Shown here: piece by piece, positions 7,391-14,868 of the stretch | Layout: the number at the start of each line of letters is the position of its first letter | Numbering within the stretch: the stretch's first letter is position 1 | From: Streptomyces sp. SM1 | GTDB lineage: Bacteria > Actinomycetota > Actinomycetes > Streptomycetales > Streptomycetaceae | Reading direction: 5' to 3' | DNA length: 34,408 nt | Assembly: GCF_002910825.1 (NCBI RefSeq) | Contig: NZ_NEUB01000278.1 | Span: 1 to 34,408, forward strand | Program-made: the position numbers and the translations under genes | The notes under the pieces: model-generated | What the model was told of the DNA's origin: nothing | Seen by the model: only the letters and a program-made list of their open reading frames with translations | The model's database searches: none

Positions 7391-9067
7391 TCAGATGGCG
7401 CAGTGGACGGGGCGGGGCAGGGTGCCGTCGGTGAGGCGGGCGGTGAAGAACCGCTCGGTGACCAGCTGTTGGCCCCTGGCGAGCGGGGTGCCGGCCGGTG
7501 CGAGGTGCATGTCGGGGCTGGTGGTGAGGTCGGCTCCGGCGGGGTGCCAGTGCAGTCCGTCGGCGGTGACGGTCAGTTCGGGGATGCTGGAGTCCTCGCC
7601 GATCTCCACGCCGGTGTCGGAGAAGCCGCGCCGCAGCAGCGGGCGTACCGCGAAGTGGGCGGCGGGCAGGCCGAGTCCGGCCAGCAGCTCGGCGACCGCG
7701 GGGACCTCGTGCGTGTTGTCCGGGGTCTCGGTGAGGGCGACGCGCGGGGGCAGGCCGAGGTCGATCAGGTGGCGGATGCCGTCGAGGGTGCGCTGCCAGG
7801 AGCCGGCGCCGCGGTGGAGGTCGTGGGTGGTGGCGGTGGCGCCGTCCAGGGAGGTCTGGACGGTGAGTTTGCGGTCGGCCAGGTCCGCGAGGTCGGCGGC
7901 GCGGCGGCCCCGCAGCAGCATCGCGTTGGTCATCACGACGGTGGGCAGCTGGGCGGAGGCGTGGTCGAGGAGGGCGACGATGTCAGGGTGCAGGAAGGGC
8001 TCGCCGCCGGTGAGGTACAGCTCAGTGAACCCCGCCTGTACGGCCTCGTCGACGAGGGCGTGGAAGGTGTCGGTGGGCAGGGTGCGGGGCGCGGCCTTCG
8101 GGGAGGAGGCGACGGCGCAGTAGTCGCAGGCCAGGTTGCAGTGGAAGTTGGTGTAGATCCACAGTCGGGACGGGAAGTACGCCGTGCCGAAGAGGGGCAC
8201 GACCGGACGCTCGCCCGCCAGGGCATCGGTGGTCGTCTCGCCCCAGCCGTCGTTCGCGGGGCGGAAGCCGGAGGGCAGGGTGGAGCGGTAGAGGTGGTAA
8301 CGGCCGCGGGAGCGCTCGCGTGGCGGCAGGATTTCCAGGCAGGTGGTCCACCAGCCGGTTTCGATGGTCTCGGCGAAGATCTCGGGCAGCCCCGCGGCGC
8401 GCATCGAGCGGGCCTGTGCCTGCCAGTCGTACGCGAGCGGGATCAGCTCGGCCGTGATCGGCCCGTCGGACAGGTCGAGGATCGCGTACCAGACCTCGCG
8501 GCGGCCGTCGTTGGCCGGTTTGCCGAGCACACCGACGTTGACGGCAAGGGTGTCGCCGATGCGCCGCTGCCAGGGCAGGCCGCTGTGGGTGCACAGGACG
8601 ACATCGGCGCCGGACGCCTCCGCTCGCAGGCGGTGCTGCTCCTCGGGCAGCGACTCCCACCAGAAGTCGTTCAGGGCCAGGGTCGAGCCGTGGACCATGT
8701 GGACGTCGACGCCGTCGATCGTCTCCCGGCGTTCGGTGGGCAGGGTGCCCATCCAGGCGGCGAAGTCGCGGCCGGTGGTGGCGAGCGTGTGGTCGTAGAT
8801 CAGCTGGGCGTACTCATTGTCCTTCGGGTCGCGGTAACCGCAGCCGCAGTCGGTGTCGCCGCGGGCGATGGCCACGTCGTAGTTTCCGGCGACGCACTCG
8901 ACTGTGTTGTCGGTGAGGATCGGCCACAGGGCATCGATGTCGGCGCCGAAGCCGCCGAGGTCTCCCAGGCAGAACAGCCGCTCGGCACCCCGGGCGCGGG
9001 CGTCGTCGACGAATGCCTGGAGAGCGTACGGGTTTCCGTAGGGCCCTCCGCAGACTGCGATGCGCAT
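7391..9067 (-). CDS. Metallophosphoesterase-radical SAM fusion protein
   Basis: A 558-residue two-domain protein. Residues 1-230 form a calcineurin-like metallophosphoesterase: GDLGGF (35-40), GNYD (61-64, Tyr in place of the common His), HGS (126-128) and THSG (160-163). Residues 300-490 form a radical SAM domain with the [4Fe-4S] triad Cys310, Cys314, Cys317 (CNLACDYC) and a GGEP motif in LTGGEPFLHPD. A short tail follows with no extra cysteine-rich cluster visible. The start is ATG 9067, with GGAG 8-9 bases upstream. The substrate is unknown; fusion to a phosphatase suggests a phosphorylated or nucleotide-like substrate or product. It lies in the operon with two rSAM/selenodomain-associated transferases and is a candidate for radical attachment of an adenosyl or other SAM-derived group to arsenic. 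Confidence 0.88.
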   Translation of the reverse strand: MRIAVCGGPYGNPYALQAFVDDARARGAERLFCLGDLGGFGADIDALWPILTDNTVECVAGNYDVAIARGDTDCGCGYRDPKDNEYAQLIYDHTLATTGRDFAAWMGTLPTERRETIDGVDVHMVHGSTLALNDFWWESLPEEQHRLRAEASGADVVLCTHSGLPWQRRIGDTLAVNVGVLGKPANDGRREVWYAILDLSDGPITAELIPLAYDWQAQARSMRAAGLPEIFAETIETGWWTTCLEILPPRERSRGRYHLYRSTLPSGFRPANDGWGETTTDALAGERPVVPLFGTAYFPSRLWIYTNFHCNLACDYCAVASSPKAAPRTLPTDTFHALVDEAVQAGFTELYLTGGEPFLHPDIVALLDHASAQLPTVVMTNAMLLRGRRAADLADLADRKLTVQTSLDGATATTHDLHRGAGSWQRTLDGIRHLIDLGLPPRVALTETPDNTHEVPAVAELLAGLGLPAAHFAVRPLLRRGFSDTGVEIGEDSSIPELTVTADGLHWHPAGADLTTSPDMHLAPAGTPLARGQQLVTERFFTARLTDGTLPRPVHCAI

Positions 9068-9112
9068 GAAGTCGGTCTCCAATGTGTCGAAGAGAGAGGG
9101 GGAGGGTGTCGC

Positions 9113-9841
9113 TCAGGTGGGGCTGGTTCGTTCCGCTGCCCGGGATCTGTGCGGGAAGAGGCGGGGGCCGGCGGTGTAGCGGGCGCGGATGGCTTCGGGG
9201 TCGACGCCGGCGAAGTACAGCAGCTTCAGGTACTGCATGAAGGCGATCATGCGCCAGGTCCCGTGGGCGACCAGGCGGCGTGAGGAGGCCGTCGACGTGG
9301 CGGGCAGCAGGCACAGCGGGCCACGGCGGTGCAGGCGCCGTGACATCTCCAGGTCCTCCATGATGGCCAGGTCGGGGAAGCCTCCGAGTTCGTCGAAGAC
9401 GGTGCGGCGGACGAACATGGCCTGGTCGCCGAAGATGTGGTGGAGGCGGCGGGCGCGGGCGTTGGACGTCCACGCGAGGTAGTTCAGGGCAGGGGTGCGG
9501 CGGTCGAAGCGGAGGGTGAGGCCGCCTCCGACCACGGCCGGGTCGGCGAGTGCGGCCCGGATCTGGTCCAGGGCGTCTGGATCGATGTCGGTGTCGGCGT
9601 GGACGAACCAGAGGATGTCGCCGGAGGCGTGCCGGGCGCCCTCGTTCATCTGCTTGGCCCGTCCTCGCTCACTGGAGATCACGGTGGCGTGGAGCGCGGC
9701 GAGTTCGGCGGTGGCGTCGGTGGAGCCGCCGTCCACGACGATCAGCTCGCAGTCGGGGAAGTCGCGGCACAGGCGGCTCACCGCGCGCTGGATCGCGGCC
9801 TCCTCGTTCAGTACCGGGACGATGATCGACACGTGTGTCAT
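9113..9841 (-). CDS. Family-2 glycosyltransferase (rSAM/selenodomain-associated transferase 2, TIGR04283-like)
   Basis: A 242-residue GT-A fold protein. SIIVPVLNEE (5-14), VVDGGSTDAT (about 34-43), SERGRAKQMNEGA (about 57-69) and WFVHADTDIDP (about 78-88, the metal-binding DxD region) are hallmarks of the family named transferase 2, rSAM/selenodomain-associated. A C-terminal hydrophobic stretch (FMQYLKLLYFAG) may touch the membrane. Start and stop are tightly packed: its ATG overlaps the stop of the DUF2064 gene by 4 bases. Members of this family recur beside ArsS-type radical SAM genes in other bacteria (established co-occurrence, as I recall the family definition). A role in moving an arsenosugar to an acceptor is inference. 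Confidence 0.88.
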   Translation of the reverse strand: MTHVSIIVPVLNEEAAIQRAVSRLCRDFPDCELIVVDGGSTDATAELAALHATVISSERGRAKQMNEGARHASGDILWFVHADTDIDPDALDQIRAALADPAVVGGGLTLRFDRRTPALNYLAWTSNARARRLHHIFGDQAMFVRRTVFDELGGFPDLAIMEDLEMSRRLHRRGPLCLLPATSTASSRRLVAHGTWRMIAFMQYLKLLYFAGVDPEAIRARYTAGPRLFPHRSRAAERTSPT

Positions 9842-10512
9842 GGCGCCTCCCCGGGCCGGATCAGAGCGGCGATCGGCGCGGGCAGCGCCGGATCGGCGAG
9901 GAGGGCGGCTGCGTCTTCGGGGGTGTCCAGATCCCGCAGTGGGCACAGCAGCTCCACGCTCAGCCCTTCGCGCCGGGCGGCGCAGCGGGTCGCCCTCAGC
10001 ACCCGGTCCGTGCTCCAGACATCCGCGTCGAGGGCGAAGAGCGAGGTGTGGGGGGCGCGCAGGCCGATCAGGTAGTAGCCGCCGTCGAGCGCGGGGCCCA
10101 GCACCACGTCGTGGCTTTCCAGGGCGGTGAACGCGGCGGTCAGGTGGTCGCCGGTGAGGGTCGGCGCGTCGGTGCCGATGACCAGCAGCGGGCCCGCGCC
10201 GTCGGCGAAGGCGTCGGCGACGGCTGCGGCCAGGCGCTGTCCGAGGTCTTCGCCGCGCTGGAGGCGCAGGCGGACGCCGGCGGATGCTGCCGTACCGATG
10301 GTGTCCCCGCCGTCGGCCGGGGCGTAGGCGAGGTAGGTCCGCGGAATGCGGAGGGTGGTCAGTTCCAGGGTGTGGCGGATGAGTCCGGCCTGGAGTTCCG
10401 CGCAGCGAAGCGGGCCGAGCAGGGGATGCAGCCGGGTCTTGACCGTGCCGGGCCGCGGCGCCTTGGCCATGACCAGGATCGCGGGTGTGCCCCGGTGGGC
10501 GGTGGCGCTCAC
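9838..10512 (-). CDS. DUF2064 transferase (rSAM/selenodomain-associated transferase 1, TIGR04282-like)
   Basis: A 224-residue protein of the CofC-related nucleotidyltransferase-like family. Diagnostic motifs are ILVMAKAPRPGTVKTRL (about residues 12-28, the nucleotide-loop analogue), LLVIGTDAPTL (about 110-120) and VLGPALDGGYYLIGL (about 136-150). By fold it could transfer a nucleotidyl group to a sugar phosphate; no activity is proven for the family. It starts at GTG 10512 with a 4-base GTGA overlap with the phosphorylase gene and overlaps the glycosyltransferase gene by 4 bases, so the three genes are translated as a coupled set. That pairing suggests one pathway: phosphorolysis, activation, transfer (inference). 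Confidence 0.9.
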   Translation of the reverse strand: MSATAHRGTPAILVMAKAPRPGTVKTRLHPLLGPLRCAELQAGLIRHTLELTTLRIPRTYLAYAPADGGDTIGTAASAGVRLRLQRGEDLGQRLAAAVADAFADGAGPLLVIGTDAPTLTGDHLTAAFTALESHDVVLGPALDGGYYLIGLRAPHTSLFALDADVWSTDRVLRATRCAARREGLSVELLCPLRDLDTPEDAAALLADPALPAPIAALIRPGEAP

Positions 10513-11297
10513 GTGTCGAACCGGTAGACGAAACCCGCCGCGCTCACGCTGCCCAGGGATGGCAGCGCGTGCCCGGCCAGCGTGGCGAAGACCTCCTTGC
10601 TCGCCGCCATGCGGTCCAGCAACGCCTGCACCGGTTCCGGTTTCGCGGCGACGCCGTTGGCGTAGTCGGTGACGAAAGCGACCAGGGCCATGGGCAGTTC
10701 GGCCTCACCGGCCAGGACGACCTCCGGGCCCGCGGTCTGGCTGATGGCACTCACCCCGGCCGCGGCCAGCGCGGCCACCTCCGAACGCGAGTTGAACCGG
10801 GGCCCGTCGACGTGTCCGTACACGCCCCGCGTCGCGACGGGTACCCCGGTCTGCTCGGCGGCGGTGATCAGCGCCTGGCGCAGCGGCTCACTGAAGGGCC
10901 GGTCGAAGATCCAGTGGCCCCGTCCGGCCCCGCCGGGGGTGTCGTACCAGGTGCAGGGGGTGCCGTCGGGCAGCCGGTTGGCGGGGAAGTACAGGTCGTC
11001 GAAGACGACCAGCGAGCCTGGCCGCAGGTCCGGGTCGAGGGAGCCGCAGACGGTGAAGGACACCACGGCCTCCGCCTCGACGGCCAGCAGAGCGGCGAGG
11101 TTCGCCTTGTGGCCGACCTGGTTGGAGAGCCTGTGGTGGCCGGTGCCGTGCCGGGACAGCTGCACGATCTCCGCGCCCCCGAGGCGGCCCTCGGTGACCG
11201 TGACCTCGCCGTGGTCGGTGACGACGGTCCTCTCGGCCGCACCCTCCATGTGGGGCCAGTCGTAGCTGCCGGAGCCGGTGATCACGCCTATGCGCAT
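10509..11297 (-). CDS. MTA/purine nucleoside phosphorylase-family enzyme
   Basis: A 262-residue MTAP/PNP-fold protein. IGVITGSGSYDW at the start, SRHGTGHHRLSNQVGHKANL (about residues 47-66, phosphate and ribose contacts), CGSLDPDLRPGSLVVFDDL (about 88-106), GVYGHVDGPRFNSRSE, and TAGPEVVLAGEAELP with FVTDYANG near the base-binding site match the 5'-methylthioadenosine phosphorylase family. The Asp in VTDY is typical of adenine-type enzymes. The reaction would be phosphorolysis of a 5'-substituted adenosine to adenine plus a 5-substituted ribose-1-phosphate. In this operon it could remove adenine from a 5'-deoxy-5'-arsenoadenosine, or recycle MTA from a radical SAM reaction. GGAGAAG precedes the ATG. 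Confidence 0.88.
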   Translation of the reverse strand: MRIGVITGSGSYDWPHMEGAAERTVVTDHGEVTVTEGRLGGAEIVQLSRHGTGHHRLSNQVGHKANLAALLAVEAEAVVSFTVCGSLDPDLRPGSLVVFDDLYFPANRLPDGTPCTWYDTPGGAGRGHWIFDRPFSEPLRQALITAAEQTGVPVATRGVYGHVDGPRFNSRSEVAALAAAGVSAISQTAGPEVVLAGEAELPMALVAFVTDYANGVAAKPEPVQALLDRMAASKEVFATLAGHALPSLGSVSAAGFVYRFDT

Positions 11298-11323
11298 GGA
11301 CTGCTTCTCCTTCGGTTCTTCGG

Positions 11324-12751
11324 TTACATGCCGGACGGGCCGGGTGAGCGGCGTGCTGGGGTGCGGACCTCGACGATCGGCAGCAGGGTGCGCAGCGCGG
11401 CGTTCTCGGCCGGGTCGAGCACGGCGTGCTGGACGCAGGCGGGGACGAGGGTGCCGTTCGCGGGGTGGGCCATGGCGTAGTGGCAGGCGGCCAGCCGCTC
11501 CTGGGTCTCGCGCAGTGCGGGGTCTTCGGCCTGCTCGCCGCGTTGCATCATCGCCCAGGCCGGGGCGACGACGTCGGCGTCCATGAACTGGTGCATGACG
11601 AAGGTGACCGGCCGCACCCGCATCCGGTGGCGGACCAGCCGCAGCAGGCCGACGCGGCGGGCGGTACGGCCCAGCCAGCGCAGCCCCGTCACCACGGTGG
11701 ACGGATGGCGGGCCACCACCCGCACGATCCTTGCCGCGAGGAGGGCGGTCGGGGTGCCGGTGAAGGTCATCTTCCCGAAGTAGCGGAAGAACGCGTCGCG
11801 CACGGCGAGGTCGCGCGGGTCGTCGCCGTCGAGGAACGGACACCAGCGGCTGCCGACGTAGAAGCCGTAGGCGGTGCGGTTGCAGCGCACGTCGCCGTTC
11901 TCGAAAACGTGGTGGTCCAGCCGGGTTCCGGCGCCGCGTTCGACCTCCGCCCACACCGCGTCCGGGGTCGCCTCGCGGAACTTCTCCTTCCAGCGGCGCT
12001 CGTCGCCGAGGAAGGCGGCGGGCTGGAAGGAGAACATGCCGAAGCCCATGGCGTGGCAGGCGCGGATCACGCTCGCGACCTCGTCGAGGTTGCCCGGGGT
12101 GACGGTCATGTTGTGGGCGAGGAAGAACCGCACCCCGTGCTCGCGCCGGAGGCGGGTGAACATGGCGGCGAACCGGGCGCGGTAAGGGTTGAGCGACTGC
12201 TCGTCCGGCGGGCGTTCGATGCCGCGCCGGCCGTACATGAACTTGTCGAAGTGCGCGGCGAACGACAGTCGCCCGAGGCGCTGTGTGCCGTCCGGTCCGA
12301 GTGCGAGGCCGGTGAGGTAGTCGTAGTCGAAGTCGCCGTGGGTGAAGCTCATCGGTTCCCGGCCGTGCTCCCGCATGATCGCTAGGGCGGCGGCGTGGTC
12401 GTCGGGGGTGAGCAGGCTGACCTCGCCGCCGATGAGCTGGGTGTGGGCGCGTGGGCCGCGCAGTTCGCGCAGCAGGCGCATCTGCGCGGCGATCTGTTCG
12501 TGGGTGTGGGGGCCGTCGACGCGGACCTGGTTGGCGTCTCTGGAGTGGTAGCAGGGGGTGCACTTGAGGTTGCACTTGGGGAAGACGCCGTGGGTGCCCT
12601 CGCAGCCGACGCCGTGCCGGCCGAGAATCTGGCCGGGGGTCCGGGCCGCGTCGGGGAGTTCCGCCCAGCGGCGCTCCATCGCCGCAGCGAACTCGGTGTC
12701 GTAGGGGCGGGTGGCACGTTCGAGGGCGCGCAGTGTCGCGGTGATCCGCAT
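11324..12751 (-). CDS. Radical SAM enzyme, function unknown
   Basis: A 475-residue radical SAM protein. The cluster-binding triad is Cys60, Cys64, Cys67 (CNLKCTPCYHS), followed by LIGGEVSLLTPDD (the GGE motif) near residue 105. HGDFDYDYLTGLALG, MYGRRGIERPP and an extended 200-residue C-terminal part (ENGDVRCNRTAYGFYVGSRW and later) follow, containing additional cysteines (RCN, RWCPF, PACV, AACHY). This is longer than a minimal radical SAM domain. The stop is TAA, rare in this base composition. It starts one base inside the MauE-like gene stop (TGATG), with AGGAGAA as ribosome-binding site. By context it is a second candidate for forming a carbon-arsenic bond. It does not show the standard ArsS layout as far as I can see. 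Confidence 0.88.
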   Translation of the reverse strand: MRITATLRALERATRPYDTEFAAAMERRWAELPDAARTPGQILGRHGVGCEGTHGVFPKCNLKCTPCYHSRDANQVRVDGPHTHEQIAAQMRLLRELRGPRAHTQLIGGEVSLLTPDDHAAALAIMREHGREPMSFTHGDFDYDYLTGLALGPDGTQRLGRLSFAAHFDKFMYGRRGIERPPDEQSLNPYRARFAAMFTRLRREHGVRFFLAHNMTVTPGNLDEVASVIRACHAMGFGMFSFQPAAFLGDERRWKEKFREATPDAVWAEVERGAGTRLDHHVFENGDVRCNRTAYGFYVGSRWCPFLDGDDPRDLAVRDAFFRYFGKMTFTGTPTALLAARIVRVVARHPSTVVTGLRWLGRTARRVGLLRLVRHRMRVRPVTFVMHQFMDADVVAPAWAMMQRGEQAEDPALRETQERLAACHYAMAHPANGTLVPACVQHAVLDPAENAALRTLLPIVEVRTPARRSPGPSGM

Positions 12752-13209
12752 CAGTGGTTCTCCTGCGGGGTTCGAGCTGTACGAGCTGTGGCGGGCGACG
12801 AGGTGGGCCGGGCCCGGCGCAGGCCGCGCCACAGCAGCCAGGCGTACAGCAGCATCAGGGCATCCTCGACGAGGACGTACCAGCGCAACGGCTGGGGGAG
12901 GTAGGTGCCGAAGCAGCCGCAGTTGTCGAGCACGAGTCCCCGGGCGAACGCCTGAGAGGCCAGGACCGCCCACACCACCGCCACGCCGGTATACAGCCAG
13001 ACGGGCGTGGTGGCGCGGGAGCGGGGCCGGGCAAGGAACCAAACAGCCGTTACGGCTTGGGCGCTGATCAGCGCCACGGCCAGGGCGGTCGAGGCCGCAC
13101 CGGATGTCAGTCCGTAGGTGGTCAGGATGGCGGGCATCGCGTCGAACGAAGCGGCCTGGCCGAGCGCCATCGCCGCGAGGAGCAGGCCCAGGACGAGACG
13201 AAGGATCAC
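12751..13209 (-). CDS. MauE/DoxX-type membrane protein
   Basis: A 152-residue protein with four predicted helices (roughly residues 2-22, 40-62, 68-90 and 108-128). Between helices 3 and 4 is DNCGCFG (about residues 96-102), the CxCFG signature of the methylamine-utilisation MauE family, related to DoxX. Members are linked to electron transfer or disulfide chemistry across the membrane. It overlaps the disulfide reductase gene by a 4-base GTGA and the radical SAM gene by 1 base. The pairing with a flavin disulfide reductase suggests the two supply reducing power or thiol exchange for the pathway (inference). The C-terminal tail (RARPTSSPATARTARTP) is basic and probably cytosolic. Confidence 0.85.
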   Translation of the reverse strand: MILRLVLGLLLAAMALGQAASFDAMPAILTTYGLTSGAASTALAVALISAQAVTAVWFLARPRSRATTPVWLYTGVAVVWAVLASQAFARGLVLDNCGCFGTYLPQPLRWYVLVEDALMLLYAWLLWRGLRRARPTSSPATARTARTPQENH

Positions 13210-14615
13210 CGGATCACCCCTCTGCGGAGTTTCAGTAGCGCGCCGATGGGGCCGCTGCCCCGGGCGAGACGGGCGTAGACGTCGGCCAGCGCGGTGTGCC
13301 AGGGCCCGTCGGCGTAGGTGGGATAGGGGTGCACGGTGCGGGCGTAGTCGGAGGGCGTCCAGCCCAGGCGGACCGCCGCCGCGAGGTGGGCGATGGTCTC
13401 GCCGGCCCTCGGTGACACGACCGTGGCTCCGACGATCTTGCCGCGCGGGCCCAGCACCAGGGTGGTGAAGCCTTCGGTGCGGCCGTCGGCGACCGCCCGG
13501 TCGATCCGGTCGTTGTCCAAGGTGTGGAAGCGTGTGTCGTCGCCGTATTTCTCCCGCGCCTCGTCCGCGGTCAGGCCGACGCGGGCGATCTCGGGATCGG
13601 TGTACGTCACCCAGGGCACCGCCTGGTAGTCGATGGGGCGGCGCACGCCCAGCAGAGCGTCGACGGCGGCTGCTCCGCCCTGCGTGCCGCCCAGGTGGGT
13701 GAAGGCCGAGCGGCCGGTCACGTCTCCGGCGGCGTAGATCCGGTGGTTGGTGGTGCGCAGCCGTCCGTCGGTGCGGATATGGCCGGCGTCGGTGAGTTCC
13801 ACGCCGGCCGCCTCCAGGCCGAGCCCGTGCGTGTGGGAATGGCGCCCCGTGACGGCCAGCAGGGCGTCGTAGGGCAGAGGACCACCGGGCCCGTGAACGG
13901 TGTCGGCATCGACTCTCTCGGCGCGGTAGCCGGTCAGTACGGTGACGCCCTCGGCCTCCAGCCGCTCCCGCAGCACCTGCGAGGCCCGGGGCTCCTCGCG
14001 CGGTACCAGGCGGTCCATCGCCTCCACGAGGGTGACCTGCGAGCCGAGCCTGGCGAACGCCTGGCCCAGCTCGCAGCCGATCGGCCCGCCACCGAGGACC
14101 ACCAGGCGGCGCGGGAGTTCGGACAGCTCCCAGACTGTGTCGCTGGTCAGCGGCTCGGCCTCGGCCAGGCCGGGGACCGGTACCAGGGCCGGCGAGGAGC
14201 CTGTGGCGATCAGGGCGTACCGGAAGGAGACCTCCCGCTCGCCCGCGGTCAGGGTGCCCGGGCCGGTGAAGGACGCTGCCCCGTGCACCACGTGGACCCC
14301 GTACGGGGCGAGCGCGTCGGTGGAGTCGTGGGGTTCGATCGCGCCGATCGCCCGCTTCACCTCCGCCATGGCCGCCGCGAGGTCGGCCGGGCCGGACACC
14401 GGCGGGAGCCCGTAGGCAGCGGCGCGGCGGGCGGCCTGGACGTCGGCGGCGACATGCAGCAGTGCCTTGCTCGGCACACATCCTGTCCACAGGCAGTCCC
14501 CGCCCAGGCGGTCGCGTTCGACAAGCAGCGTGCGGGCGCCGAGGCGTCCGGCGGTTCGGGCCGCGGTCAGACCGGCGCTGCCGCCGCCGATGACCACCAG
14601 GTCGTACCTCTTCAT
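13206..14615 (-). CDS. Pyridine nucleotide-disulfide oxidoreductase (mercuric-reductase-like class)
   Basis: A 469-residue class I flavin disulfide reductase: FAD motif LVVIGGGSAGL (residues 6-16), redox disulfide Cys41/Cys46 in GGDCLWTGCVPSK, NAD(P) motif VVLGGGPIGCELG near 176, FAD motif IYAAGDVTG near 300, and a dimerisation domain. The C-terminal active-site region reads HPYPTYAD, where this superfamily usually has His and Glu (HPxPTxxE); here Asp replaces Glu. There is no N-terminal heavy-metal domain and no C-terminal Cys-Cys pair, so it is not a true mercuric reductase. It may reduce a thiol or arsenical disulfide. It is the first gene of the minus-strand operon. Confidence 0.9.
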   Translation of the reverse strand: MKRYDLVVIGGGSAGLTAARTAGRLGARTLLVERDRLGGDCLWTGCVPSKALLHVAADVQAARRAAAYGLPPVSGPADLAAAMAEVKRAIGAIEPHDSTDALAPYGVHVVHGAASFTGPGTLTAGEREVSFRYALIATGSSPALVPVPGLAEAEPLTSDTVWELSELPRRLVVLGGGPIGCELGQAFARLGSQVTLVEAMDRLVPREEPRASQVLRERLEAEGVTVLTGYRAERVDADTVHGPGGPLPYDALLAVTGRHSHTHGLGLEAAGVELTDAGHIRTDGRLRTTNHRIYAAGDVTGRSAFTHLGGTQGGAAAVDALLGVRRPIDYQAVPWVTYTDPEIARVGLTADEAREKYGDDTRFHTLDNDRIDRAVADGRTEGFTTLVLGPRGKIVGATVVSPRAGETIAHLAAAVRLGWTPSDYARTVHPYPTYADGPWHTALADVYARLARGSGPIGALLKLRRGVIR

Positions 14616-14868
14616 GGCGCGGAACTCTCTGTCGGTGCGCCGTCGTGGGACGGCCGGCGCGGGCGGGGGACGGGAAGGGAACCCGTTGACACAGGCGGTG
14701 CCTTCCCTTTTTCGCCCCCACGATCACGGTCACGATGGCCCTCCCGCTTCATCCACGCGCCTGCGGCGTGTCCGAAACGGAATGCGTGACCAGCCCGGCA
14801 GGGTTCCCGAGGGGCAAGCACAGGGGGCGCGAGCCGCCTCCATGAGTCACAGGAGGGGCGAGGGCTGG
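14616..14868. promoter_or_regulatory. Divergent promoter region of the two main operons
   Basis: This separates the eight-gene minus operon from the methyltransferase-VTT plus operon. TTGACA at 14686-14691 is a plausible plus-strand -35 box, but no good -10 was found at 16-18 bases. GGGAAGG (14672-14678) and CCTTCCC (14701-14707) are complementary across a 22-base gap. No copy of the ArsR operator (CTATTCG...CGAATAG) was seen here. Confidence 0.45.

Noticed and set aside
7391..9067. RiPP maturation radical SAM system
   Set aside because: No small precursor gene or leader-binding domain was found near either radical SAM gene, and the neighbours are nucleoside and sugar enzymes.
13206..14615. 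Mercury resistance operon with MerA
   Set aside because: The flavoenzyme lacks the N-terminal metal domain and the C-terminal Cys-Cys pair needed by mercuric reductase, and no merB is present.
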